This document shows, piece after piece, positions 54,251 to 64,000 of a stretch of DNA of 64,000 nucleotides. The translations under genes were made by a program, and so were the position numbers. A model generated the notes under the pieces. The model did not search any database and had not been told where the DNA came from. It saw only the letters and a list, made by a program, of their open reading frames with translations. Source of the DNA: Byssothecium circinans (Eukaryota > Ascomycota > Dothideomycetes > Pleosporales > Massarinaceae); the NCBI GenBank assembly GCA_010015675.1, contig ML977029.1, positions 246,218 to 310,217 of the forward strand, written 5' to 3'. The stretch's first letter is position 1; every line of letters begins with the position of its first letter.

Positions 54251-56180
54251 TGGCTTTACTACAATCAGACGATGGGGTACTGTAGGTATCCATCGGAGCA
54301 TTAGATGAAGATTAAGCCCTAACGCCCTCAATCTCCGATGCATGCGAGGTTAAAATAATCATGCACATCGTGGAGGCTCTGGACAGTGGAGAGGCGCACG
54401 AGCTAGGTTTATCTTCGGTGTGGAAAAGGAAGGCGAAGGTCGTTGCTTGTGGTTCTTATTGGTTGAGACGGGATGAATGATAGTGTTTTAGAGCATGAAT
54501 GATCAACATGGAGCCACCTCCTCGATGTTTACCGTCGGTACTGTACCTGAAGTACTGGACCCTTCTTTTAGCCTATACTTCCCTGTGGAGTGTTCCTTGA
54601 CCAGTCCGATCGCAGGCGCTGATTCGCAGGCTATGAATAGGTGGCTAAAGCATATTGAGATGAAGGATAGCGGGTCGGTTGGCGGCTTAAGAAAGAATAT
54701 GCGGGTCTCGCCATCACTACCACGGTGATAATGCGGCGGTGATAGAGGATTCCATGATTACCAAAGGACTTCAATCGTCTCTGCTTCAACGGCACATGTG
54801 AAGGGTGGGGTTGTCAGTGTCTGTGCGTTCGAGACATTCAAGACAGCTTCCTGTATCCGTTAGGCGGTTGCCACAGCCTCGCCGCACTTCCACATTAGGT
54901 AGTTTTACAGTGACACTCTTGCAGGTGTTACACCTATCCTCTGATGCAAAACCGTGATTGGAGAAATGAAGGGTGGCGGTAGGATTGCGGTCCAGGTCTG
55001 ACGGACAGTTTTGCGCAGGCGGCGTGGGAGTCGCGCCTTGGGTGAGTCCGTCAACGTGTGGGTATGAATAGCATAGACGACGCGCGCGACACTTACTTTC
55101 TTGCTCTCCATCGACCCGTTGCGACAGATGCGCTGGCGGGCCGTCGCGAGATGGCGATTCTAGCACGTATAGTAGGTCGACAGACGCTGCCACTGAGGCG
55201 CCGGCAGTGGGAATCTCTCCGGCAGCCAGTCAGCACACACGTACCACTGGGCAGCAAGGCGCCCTGAAACTAGACTTGTTTCATCCAGAGCTCTGCGGGC
55301 GCCTCGGTTGTGGCACTAGACCGTCGCTTGGCTGCCGGTACAGAACCTCATCACTCAAGTCCTCGAACCGCGAGTGACCAGTCAACCCTTTAACCGGCCA
55401 CTGACCTATTACCGAAAAGTGTTTCAAACACCACCCTAGACAGCAGAACGCCCTGGCCTGGAGAGACACAACGCCTCCCCTGCTTCGCGCGAACCCCGCC
55501 AATTTTGAATTTGGACCTGCGTCTGGCAGCCACACGTGCATTCCTCACCTCCCTGGACGGCCGCCGTAGACCGCTATGGTCCAGGGCCGGCATCATGAGG
55601 CCAGGGAGAATGAGGGCTTGCTGGCACTCTCGGGGGGCGCGGTTGGGCGCAATGAGGCGCCAGCAGAGCGCTGGTATAACCCCAGCATGCTGCATATAAA
55701 AAGTCGATGTTATGCCGATTGTAAATCCGCCAGACGACAGCAACAAACGCATTGTGCCGATCAGAAACTTGAAACAAAGTGTTCTAGAAACACGCAGGCC
55801 TATTGGTGCGTACCCTGGGTGAGTCTAATTTCATTGTGTCTGTCCCTATATGAGCAACAACAGCCTCCCTTCCTCGAGCCTCTTCACGCACCTTCCAGTT
55901 GCTCACAGTGCCGTGACATTGTTTCTATTCAACTCTTTTGTTCTATTGTCACTCATTTCTATCTGGGCTTGAAGTCCCCCTATAAAAACTCCCACCTTCG
56001 TTGCTACACCAACAACCACAACCAAACGCCGCCTGCATTTTTCGCGCCCACGCAACAAACGGCATTCCAGCATCATCATAACAACACCATCTTGTCCGGC
56101 ACTAACGTATCGACTTTCAGTTCTGCCCTTCTTTACACCATCTTTTTCAACACCGCACATTCAACCTTTGCATAGCCACC
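54251..56180. other. intergenic, long promoter region of the GH55 gene
   Basis: These 1.9 kb are the longest gap in the window. TATAAAA at 55981-55987 stands 200 bp before the ATG at 56181, and a C/A-rich leader follows. Another TATAAAAA lies near 55694. A reverse frame 54786-55193 is Cys-containing but has no further support. No gene was accepted. Confidence 0.55.
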
Positions 56181-58517
56181 ATGGTTACATTCGGCGTGAG
56201 TGCGCTGCTACTGGCGCTGGGCGCCTTCTCTTCGTTCGGTCCTTCGTCTGCCGCGCCGGTCGCACAGGCTGGGACTCCTGCAACGGCCGCATCCAGCTAC
56301 TGGCTTGCCAATATTAAGCACCAGGGCGTGGCCGCGTTCAACCCCAACGCCGCGGGCTACAAGGTCTTCCGCAACGTCAAGGACTACGGAGCCACGGGTG
56401 ATGGCTCCACTGACGACACCGCTGCCATCAACAAGGCCGTCGCAGAGGGTAATCGATGTGGAGAGAAGTGCGACTCTACAACCACTTCCCCTGCACTCGT
56501 CTACTTCCCTCCCGGTACATACATGATCAGCGAGCCGATCATTCAGTACTACTACACCTCCTTCATCGGTGATGCCGTCCAGCTGCCCACCTTGAAAGCT
56601 ACGGCCGGCTTCAAGGGCATGGGTCTCATCGATGCGGACCCTTATATCCCCGGCGGAAACGGCGCCAACTGGTACACCAACCAGAACAACTTCTACCGCC
56701 AGATCCGCAACTTCGTCATCGACATCTCTGCTCCCGAACAAGCTGCTGGTGTCCATTGGCAAGTCTCTCAGGCCACGAGCATCCAGAATGTCATCTTCAA
56801 CATGGCCAAGGGTGCTAAAGGCGCCGGCCAGAAGGGTATCTTCCAGGACAACGGCTCCGGTGGTTTCATGACCGACCTCGTCTTCAATGGTGGTGCTATT
56901 GGCGCTTTCCTCGGTAGCCAGCAGTTCACCACTCGCAACATGACGTTCAACGACTGCGACGTTGGCATCTACATGAACTGGAACTGGCTGTGGACCATGA
57001 AGTCCAACACCTTCAACAACTGCAAGGTCGGACTTGACATGGCCAACGCTCCTCAGAACCAGACTGTCGGCTCTGTCATCATGCTCGACAGCAAGTTCGT
57101 CAACACGCCCATCGGTGTCAACACCTCATTCTCGGATAACAGCATCCCCACTACCGGTGGCTCTCTCATCCTGGACCGCGTTGACTTTGCTGGCGCTAAG
57201 ACAGCCGTCCAGGACTTCAAGGGAACTTCGCTGCTTGCTGGTGGCAAGACCGTCACCGGTTGGGCTCAGGGTCATGCCCTCGCTGCTGGTGGCTCTCAGG
57301 GCCGTGTTCAGGGTGACATCTCCGGTGCTCCTCAAAAGCCCGCCAGCCTTCTCGGCAAGGACGGCGGCTTCTTCGAGCGCAGCAAGCCCCAATACGAGAA
57401 CGTCGATGTTAGCAAGTTCGTCAGCCTCAAGACTGCTGGCGCCAAGGGTGACGGAAAGACTGACGACACTGAAGCCATCAAGAAGGCAATCTCCGGTCTC
57501 AAGGAGGGCGACATCCTCTTCGCCGACCACGGCAACTACGTGGTTTCAGATACCATCACCATCCCCGCTGAGAAGAACGTCAAGATTGTTGGTGAGGTTT
57601 ACTCCACCTTCTTGGTCACTGGTGCCAACTTCGCCGACATGAACGCGCCCAAGCCTGCTTTCCAGATCGGTGCCAAGAGCGGCGACAAGGGTTCTTTCGA
57701 GATGTCCGATGCCATCATCACCACCCAAGGTCCTGCTCCTGGTGCGATCCTGATGGAGTGGAACATCAACGCCGAGAATGGCGCGGCTGGTCTTTGGGAC
57801 GTCCACTTCCGTGTCGGCGGTTTCGAAGGCACCAAGCTCCAGTCCTCCAACTGCAAGAAGAACCCCGACACTGTGCATGGTGCCAACAAAGACTGCATCG
57901 GTTCCTTCATGCAGCTCCACGTCACCAAGAGCTCCAACGGCTACTTCGAGAACGTCTGGCTATGGACTGCGGACCACGAGCTCGACCAGGGCGACCACGC
58001 CCAGATCGACATCTACAACGGGCGCGGCATGCTCGTCGAGTCGCAAGGACCCGTCTGGTTCTACGGCACTGCATCCGAGCACTCGCAGCTCTACCAGTAC
58101 CAGTTCCAAGGAGCCAAGGACATCTTCTACGGCGCCATCCAGACCGAGACGCCGTACTACCAGCCCAACCCCGACGCGACCACGCCCTTCACCACCAACA
58201 CCAAGTTCTTCGACCCCGACATGACCAAGAAATCCGACAAGACCGCCTGGGCCGTGCGCATCATTGACTCGTCGTCCATCTGGAGCTACGGCGCCGGGAC
58301 CTACAGCTTCTTCCAAAACTACGGACAGACGTGCGTCCAGGGCCAGAACTGCCAGACCGATATCAACGAGATTGAGAACTCGACCAATGTCAACATCTTT
58401 GGTCTGTCGACGAAGGCTTCGGTCAACATGATCACGTCGGGCGGTAAGGGGCTTGCTCTGGACGCGGATAATCGGTCCAACTTCTGCGCTACCTTGGCGA
58501 TCTTTGCTCAGGCATGA
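56181..58517 (+). CDS. secreted GH55 exo-beta-1,3-glucanase
   Basis: A single exon encodes 778 residues. A signal peptide (MVTFGVSALLLALGAFSSFG ... SSAAPVA) is followed by two right-handed beta-helix (pectate-lyase-3-like) domains. These open with VKDYGATGDGSTDDTAAINK (near 66-85) and KTAGAKGDGKTDDTEAIKKA (near 415-434), the duplicated hallmark of GH55. Later blocks FENVWLWTADHELD and QGPVWFYGTASEHSQLYQYQ are characteristic. GH55 enzymes release glucose from the ends of beta-1,3-glucan, in fungal wall turnover or in attack on other glucans. Codons are strongly C-ending, more than in neighbours, which suggests high expression. A TATA box is at 55981. Confidence 0.93.
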   Translation: MVTFGVSALLLALGAFSSFGPSSAAPVAQAGTPATAASSYWLANIKHQGVAAFNPNAAGYKVFRNVKDYGATGDGSTDDTAAINKAVAEGNRCGEKCDSTTTSPALVYFPPGTYMISEPIIQYYYTSFIGDAVQLPTLKATAGFKGMGLIDADPYIPGGNGANWYTNQNNFYRQIRNFVIDISAPEQAAGVHWQVSQATSIQNVIFNMAKGAKGAGQKGIFQDNGSGGFMTDLVFNGGAIGAFLGSQQFTTRNMTFNDCDVGIYMNWNWLWTMKSNTFNNCKVGLDMANAPQNQTVGSVIMLDSKFVNTPIGVNTSFSDNSIPTTGGSLILDRVDFAGAKTAVQDFKGTSLLAGGKTVTGWAQGHALAAGGSQGRVQGDISGAPQKPASLLGKDGGFFERSKPQYENVDVSKFVSLKTAGAKGDGKTDDTEAIKKAISGLKEGDILFADHGNYVVSDTITIPAEKNVKIVGEVYSTFLVTGANFADMNAPKPAFQIGAKSGDKGSFEMSDAIITTQGPAPGAILMEWNINAENGAAGLWDVHFRVGGFEGTKLQSSNCKKNPDTVHGANKDCIGSFMQLHVTKSSNGYFENVWLWTADHELDQGDHAQIDIYNGRGMLVESQGPVWFYGTASEHSQLYQYQFQGAKDIFYGAIQTETPYYQPNPDATTPFTTNTKFFDPDMTKKSDKTAWAVRIIDSSSIWSYGAGTYSFFQNYGQTCVQGQNCQTDINEIENSTNVNIFGLSTKASVNMITSGGKGLALDADNRSNFCATLAIFAQA

Positions 58518-59256
58518 TCTCCCCCCTCCCTTTCTCTCCGGGGACCGCAGGAGGAGTCCCGCGACGATATAGACGGCCCCCCCACACTCTTCACTTCTTT
58601 CCCTCGTCCCCGCCTTCCACTCGTGTAACGCATGACTGGAAGGGTGTGGATATGGGCCCTTAGTTATCTGCATGCACACTTTTTTTCCCTTTACCCTTTT
58701 TCCTCTCTACGTCTCTATCCCTTCTCTGGAAATTCTTGGTTTCTGGGGCTGGGTGAAGGCGAAGGAAATGGTGGAAGCATTTGTTATACCCCCCGGGATC
58801 GATGGAGTTTTTTTATGGAGGATTTTTTTCTTTGGACTGGACCTTGACTTGGCCTTGACCGACTGACCTTCCTTGCGGACCGTCTTTGGGTGTGGAATGG
58901 GAATGGGCGTGGGAGAGATGTATGAAACGAAACATTGGAATGAAATGAGATTGAATGAATTGAATTGAATGAACACTAAATCTGCAATATTTCGGTGCTT
59001 TGGACGTGATGTGAAAATGAAAGAGAAAGTGAAAGTACATGTAGTTGTTCTGAAGTCACATGTGATGATGAAGAAGCCCGACTGGACGGAGAGCCGCTAA
59101 AAGATACCCCACCTTGCCTCGCCTCGCTTAATCCTGCCCCGCAACGCCCTCACGCTCAAGAAAAACTCAACCTTCAACAACCTCACTACTCCCACCCTCC
59201 CACCCTCCCACCAACAACCACAACTGCCAATCCCATATCCCGTTGGACCTGTGAAT
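58518..59256. other. intergenic, GH55 3' flank and PUS7 promoter
   Basis: The left part is T-rich 3'UTR-like. The right part has CCTCC/CACC runs leading into PUS7. No gene is seen. Confidence 0.6.
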
Positions 59257-61692
59257 ATGGCAGATCCCCGCGAAGTCGACGCGCGTCCTACAAAACGCCC
59301 GCGCCTCGACTCTCCCCCTCCCTCTATCAACTCTCCCCCCACTTTCACCACCACAACGCCATCGAAAGCCCCCCTCAACTCTACAACCCCCAATGGCAAA
59401 GCTGCCGTCGACGAGGACCTGGTGAGGGAAGTCAGGGCGGGGATTGCGGAGTATGTGTGTCCGGGGAATCTGGGGTTTCGCGGCGTGTTGAAGCAGCGGT
59501 ACACGGATTTTATGGTTAATGAGATTGGGGTTGATGGGAGGGTTGTGAGGTTGGAGAGGTTGGGTGTGGGTAAGGAGGGGAGGGATGGTGTGGGCAAGGA
59601 GGAGAGTGATGGTGGGAAGATGAGGGAGAAAGATGGGGAGACGAAGGAGAGGAAGAGCAATGTGGGGATGGCAGAGGAAGATGGGAAGAAAAAAATGTTG
59701 CTGGTGGAGGAGGATGGGGAGGGATTGGTGCCTATTGGGCAGGATAAGAAGGTTGAGGCAGAGATAGAGGGCGCTGGGCCGAAAGATGACAAGAAGGCAG
59801 AAGGAAAACCTGAAGCAGAGGCGCCACTATCAGAGGAAGACCAAACGACCCTGCACTCTATCTTCGGCGAACAAACTACCAAAGAGGTCATCTCACTCGT
59901 CCGGAGTATACGAAGACATGACCACAAAAAAGCGAAAGATTTCAAAGCTGTGATAGCACCACCCATAACGGACAAGGAGATCCGCACACAGGCACACCGA
60001 TCACTTCGTCGCATATTCCCCAATTTACTTGAGAGCAGCATGGAAGCTGATCAATCAATTCGAATCAAGGCCGTTCCGCCAAAGGATCGCAAGGGCAAGA
60101 AGAACGACCGCGGTCGAAACGGAAGGGATGGGCACGATCCAGAGCGTCGCAGGGGCCAGCTGGGCTGGGAAGAGCTTGGCGGAGAATATCTACACTTCAC
60201 GCTGTACAAAGAGAACAAGGACACGATGGAGATCGTTGGCTTCCTAGGCAGTCAGCTAGGCAGCGGCGCAAGAGCGTTGAGTTTTGCGGGAACGAAGGAC
60301 AAGCGAGCATGCACAACACAGCGTGTCTGCGTGAAGCGTCAGACTGCAGGGCGGATGAACAACTTCAATCGCATGCTCTATAATGCAGCCATTGGCGACT
60401 TCTCGTACCACAACCGCGATCTCAAGCTGGGCGATCTGGGCGGCAACGAATTTAATATCACGCTTCGGGACTGTCATTTCCAAGGCGAGGATGGCTTGGG
60501 CTTTTCCGAGCGCGTGAAGCTTGCGAACAATATTGTCTCCAAGGCCATCACCGACTTCTCCGAGAAAGGATTTATCAACTACTACGGACTCCAACGCTTT
60601 GGTTCTTTTGCAGCCAGCACCGACACTGTAGGGCTGAAACTGCTCCAAGGAAATCTAAAAGGCGCCGTTGAGGACCTTCTCGCCTACACAGAAACCGCCC
60701 TTGCAGCCGCCCTCAGCAACGGCGAGCATCAATCCGTCTTGGTCTCCCAGGATGACAGGAATAGGGCGAAGGCCTTGTATCTTTGGAAGACTACTGGCGA
60801 AGCCAGTGACGCTCTTGCCATCCTTCCCAAGAAGTTCAACGCTGAGCGCAACATCATCCAGCACCTCGGCTCTAGGAATGGTAAAAGCGGTATCCGCGAC
60901 CGCAAATCCGACTGGCAAGGCGCGCTAATGTGCATACCGCGAAACTTACGCCTAATGTACGTTCACGCTTATCAGAGCCTCGTCTGGAACACAGTAGCGG
61001 GCAAGCGATGGACGACCTACGGCGACAAAGTCGTAGGAGGCGACCTCGTCCTCGCTCACGAACACAGAGACAAGGAGCCCAAGGCCTCCGTCGTCCCCGA
61101 CCAAATCATCGACCAAGATGGCGAAATCATCATCAACCCTGCCGGCGCCGACAGTGCTCTCCCTGACGATGATGAGTTCGAGCGCGCTCGTGCACTAACG
61201 GCTGAAGAAGCAGCGAGCGGCTTGTACAGCATCTACGACGTTGTACTCCCGCAACCAGGCTTCGACGTCGTGTACCCCGAAAACTCAATCGGGAATTTCT
61301 ACGAAGAATTCATGGGCAGCGAGCAAGGCGGCGGTCTGGATCCGCACAAAATGCAGCGGTCATGGAGGGAAGTCAGTCTCTCTGGCGGGTATAGAAAGCT
61401 TCTTGCGAAGCCGTTGGGGCCGCTGGAGTTCCAGGTCAGGGAGTATCGGAGGCCTGAGGAGCAGTTTGTTCAGACGGATCTGCAGAGGGCGAGGGGAGAG
61501 GAGATCGGTGGTGGGGAAGGGGAGGGGACCGTGGATGCGAAGGAGGAGGGTGAGACAGATGAGGGGAAGAAGATTGCGGTTGTGATCAAGTTGCAGTTGG
61601 GGAGTAGCCAATATGCTACTATTGCGCTCAGGGAGCTGTGTAAGGCGGGTGGGGTTCGGGCGTTTAAGCCTGAGTTCATGGGTGGGCGATAG
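59257..61692 (+). CDS. PUS7: tRNA/snRNA pseudouridine synthase Pus7 (TruD family)
   Basis: A single exon encodes 811 residues. The ATG at 59257 (MADPREVDARPTKRPRLDSP) is used because the open frame begins with GTG at 59251. The N-terminal KRPRLD is a likely nuclear signal. TruD blocks are GFRGVLKQRYTDFMVNEIG (near 70), the catalytic motif FAGTKDKRACTTQRVCVKR (Asp near 347), KLGDLGGNEFNITLRD, and NYYGLQRFGS near 442. The 95-residue acidic/lysine-rich insert (KEGRDGVGKEESDGGKMREK ... onward) and a C-terminal Glu/Gly stretch are low-complexity. Yeast Pus7 modifies U35 of tRNA-Tyr, U2 snRNA and mRNAs. Targets here are inferred. Confidence 0.94.
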   Translation: MADPREVDARPTKRPRLDSPPPSINSPPTFTTTTPSKAPLNSTTPNGKAAVDEDLVREVRAGIAEYVCPGNLGFRGVLKQRYTDFMVNEIGVDGRVVRLERLGVGKEGRDGVGKEESDGGKMREKDGETKERKSNVGMAEEDGKKKMLLVEEDGEGLVPIGQDKKVEAEIEGAGPKDDKKAEGKPEAEAPLSEEDQTTLHSIFGEQTTKEVISLVRSIRRHDHKKAKDFKAVIAPPITDKEIRTQAHRSLRRIFPNLLESSMEADQSIRIKAVPPKDRKGKKNDRGRNGRDGHDPERRRGQLGWEELGGEYLHFTLYKENKDTMEIVGFLGSQLGSGARALSFAGTKDKRACTTQRVCVKRQTAGRMNNFNRMLYNAAIGDFSYHNRDLKLGDLGGNEFNITLRDCHFQGEDGLGFSERVKLANNIVSKAITDFSEKGFINYYGLQRFGSFAASTDTVGLKLLQGNLKGAVEDLLAYTETALAAALSNGEHQSVLVSQDDRNRAKALYLWKTTGEASDALAILPKKFNAERNIIQHLGSRNGKSGIRDRKSDWQGALMCIPRNLRLMYVHAYQSLVWNTVAGKRWTTYGDKVVGGDLVLAHEHRDKEPKASVVPDQIIDQDGEIIINPAGADSALPDDDEFERARALTAEEAASGLYSIYDVVLPQPGFDVVYPENSIGNFYEEFMGSEQGGGLDPHKMQRSWREVSLSGGYRKLLAKPLGPLEFQVREYRRPEEQFVQTDLQRARGEEIGGGEGEGTVDAKEEGETDEGKKIAVVIKLQLGSSQYATIALRELCKAGGVRAFKPEFMGGR

Positions 61693-62310
61693 ATGGTTGG
61701 TGGAGTACGGCAGCTGCAAACCATAAGCCTTCCGGCGTTGCCAATATAACGAAAATAAAAATGGAAAGAACCCCGTTCGACGAGGTTGGGTTTGTCCCAC
61801 TTGATTCTTTCCGCGTCCTGGTGTAAGGTCAATCAGGCTGATGGACTAGTCAATGGTACAGCATCGGAGCAGGAAAATAGCGACACTTCCACGAACTCTA
61901 GTTTGGGAAAGCGTAGCCAGACTTTTGACACTATAGCGTGCGTTGTTACTTCAGACTTCATATCGACCCCCCATCAGACGTCGCCGCATGTTACAATTAA
62001 TCTTAGAACATGGCTAGCTTACTGGCTACATGCACGAGCAGCTTCGTTGAGTGTACACGACACCAGGACCAACAACGATTTGACAGAACCTCTGCCATAC
62101 CTCGCGGAGCGGTTCAGTTTGGTGAACCGGCAGCGAATCGATCTTCAGACGGGAGTAACTGTACCACATTCGTACGGTTTACCGCATAACTATTGTTACA
62201 ACCGTCATACACTGTGTATGCGGGTGAGAGAGGTACAGAAATAAACGGGCGGGGGCAACCTTTAGTTCGCCTAGCAGTATATAATACTGAATCCGAAGAC
62301 ACCACACGGG
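61693..62310. other. intergenic, promoter of the HET gene
   Basis: TATATAA at about 62278-62284 lies only ~30 bp before the ATG at 62311. Otherwise nothing was recognised. Confidence 0.55.
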
Positions 62311-64000
62311 ATGAATCGAACCCTTGAACTTCCAGTGAATGCCAACACGACAACCCCAACCATGAGTTCCGACGAAGAAGCCAATCTCCAAGCCTCCTCC
62401 TCCCCAAGCCAACCCAAACCATGCTGCGACCACCCGCACGCCAGCGCGCCCAAAAAGAAGCGCACGCTCCGCAAATACCTAACCTACGACTACGAGCCGC
62501 TCCCGCGCAAAGGCGGCGCCATCCGCCTGCTCAAGCTCGTCCCCAGCAACCCGCAGAACCCGGATATCGAATGCGAGCTCATCACCGTCACCGACAACAG
62601 CAGCGCGGAGCCGGTGTCGTACGAGGCGCTGTCGTGGTGCTGGGGCACGGACGCGAAGAATGCGTATATCAATGTGAGGAAGAAGGAGAGGCTGTATATG
62701 AAGTTCATCTCACCGAATCTGTTTGCGGCGTTGAAGGCCTTGAGGTTGGAGGATAAGGATCGGTATCTTTGGGTTGATGCTGTTTGTATTGATCAAGAGG
62801 GTATGTCTAACGTTTACGTTTGCGTTTGCGGGTCTTTTGCTCGCCCGCCCTTCCGTTCAGTGCACTATGATCGGTGACTCACTAACGTCTGCGTTTTTAT
62901 GCGAACAGTACTCGCGGAGAAAAACCATCAGGTCGAGATGATGTCGGAGATCTACGGGAATGCGAGCAAGGTGTGCGTGTGGTTGGGGGAGGCGAATGAG
63001 TCGAGTTGTATTGCGTTGAAGTTTATTAAGGAAGAGGTGCTGCTGCTGCAGGACTTTGACTCGTTGTGTGAGAGGCGCGATGCGAGTAAGAAGTGGGGCG
63101 CTTTATTAGAGCTTATGCAGAGGCCGTGGGTGAGTTTTGTGTTTCTGTATAGTCATCAAAGCAATTCACAGGCTAACTTTTCAGTTCTCACGTCGCTGGG
63201 TGGTTCAGGAGATTGCATTGGCCCGTGAAGCAACCATATACTGCGGTTCTGATGAGATATCCTGGAAGAACTTTGCCATCGCAGTTGAGCTGTTCGTCGA
63301 AGTCGAGACAGCTACTCATCGCCTATCAGAGGTCATGAGGAAAGCCTCAAAGCACAAACACGTCCCCGGACTCTTCGATCACGTCTCGGCCTTAGGCGCA
63401 AGCCTCCTCGTTGACGCGACGGACCGCCTCTTCAGAGACTATAAGCAAGAACATATCGCGCCTCAGACCGAAGCCGACGAAGAGGAAGAGTCTGAGAGAG
63501 ACGCACGGTCCAGTACCGAGTTTGACACAGACGATGAAGATGACGAAAGAGCGAATGCGGCGAAGAACAAGACAGCATCACAACTGCATCGAAAGCCTCA
63601 GAGGACCGACCCGAATGCTTCTGTAATCGCCAAGAGTAGAATGCAGCCGCTTCTAAGCCTTGAGTATCTGGTCACTAGCCTGACGATCTTCGACACGACC
63701 GTCCCGCACGATACTATCTACTCACTCCTTGCTATCGCCAAGGATACCACGCCCAGAGCTGCAAGGGGGTGGGTCAGCGATTCCAAGTCCTCTGACTTTT
63801 TTCATCAAGGGTTGGAGGTATTCACACAACGAAAGCGTTACAATGTTAACTACAAGCTCCCCTACGTTGACGTCTGCCGGGAATTCATTCAATTCGCCAT
63901 TGAACGCTCGCGGCAAATCGATCCTAGTCGAGCATTGGATGTTATCTGCCGCCCTTGGGCCACCGATGAAAGAAAACTCCAATCAAGAAGGGACCATGTG
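62311..64000 (+). CDS. HET-domain (heterokaryon incompatibility) protein, 3' end outside window
   Basis: Three exons are visible (62311-62800, 62909-63129, 63185-64000+), open to the right edge, at least 508 residues. The HET domain shows its three usual blocks: VSYEALSWCWGTD, RYLWVDAVCIDQE with VEMMSEIYGNASKVCVWLGE across intron 1, and RPWFSRRWVVQEIALA across intron 2. A highly acidic insert (EADEEEESERDARSSTEFDT onward, residues ~335-365) follows. Then comes the helical region with DTTVPHDTIYSLLAIAKDTT, common in this family. HET proteins trigger non-self recognition death or act as immune-like switches. The TATA near 62278 is so close to 62311 that the second Met (62362, MSSDEEANLQ) may be the true start. 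Confidence 0.88.

Noticed and set aside
1..64000. CRISPR arrays, operons, ribosome binding sites, insertion sequences
   Set aside because: The window is fungal nuclear DNA with spliced genes. No bacterial-type features were seen.

Overview
This is a piece of a filamentous ascomycete (Pezizomycotina) nuclear genome. A Dothideomycete is my best guess, but the class is not proven by the sequence. The evidence is dense short spliceosomal introns (mostly 47-70 nt, GTRWGT donors, CTAAC/CTAAT branch sites), long single-exon genes between them, and fungus-specific families such as the PBS2 MAPKK, an RNR-inhibitor-domain protein, a GH55 glucanase, an exon-rich choline kinase and a HET-domain protein. 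I joined exons by hand. Every multi-exon model below is in frame across all its junctions, and the start and stop choices are explained in each entry.

Layout. 1-1.4 kb is a dead hAT transposase, followed by palindromic non-coding DNA and a small reverse-strand gene carrying one in-frame TAG. 3.5-18.6 kb is a housekeeping block: SEC63, PBS2, an auxin-efflux-carrier-type permease, choline kinase, RPS22 (uS8) and a LysM/zinc-finger protein. 20-33 kb holds a four-TM protein, an RNR-inhibitor protein, a DHA1-type MFS exporter, an F-box-like/2EXR protein, an Ldh2-family oxidoreductase and a quinate/sugar-type MFS transporter. HSP104 follows at 33.8-36.6 kb.

36.9-41.3 kb is looser, AT-richer and accessory-looking. 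It holds a tRNA-Thr gene and two small orphan genes facing each other that share a promoter layout. 41.3-62 kb returns to conserved genes: a pterin dehydratase-like protein, LHS1, a sideroflexin, a large fungal protein of unknown function, a PLP aminotransferase, a secreted GH55 beta-1,3-glucanase and PUS7. A HET-domain gene runs off the right edge.

The most striking observation is the tRNA-Thr(UGU) gene at 37818-37959. It has an ordinary 14-nt anticodon-loop intron. It also has a 56-nt insert in the T-stem that looks exactly like a spliceosomal intron: GTAAGC start, CTAAT branch site, ACAG end. Removing the insert precisely rebuilds a perfect 5-bp T-stem and a complete 72-nt cloverleaf. Other leads are a probable 5'UTR intron of RPS22 holding a strong RNA stem, a shared promoter architecture for the two small orphan genes, a GC-AG intron in the aminotransferase, and a repeated intergenic palindromic decamer.

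Functional themes: ER protein import and folding (SEC63, LHS1), stress response (PBS2, HSP104), phospholipid synthesis (choline kinase), cell-wall or glucan turnover (GH55), translation and RNA modification (RPS22, PUS7, tRNA-Thr). They are scattered and do not form a biosynthetic cluster.
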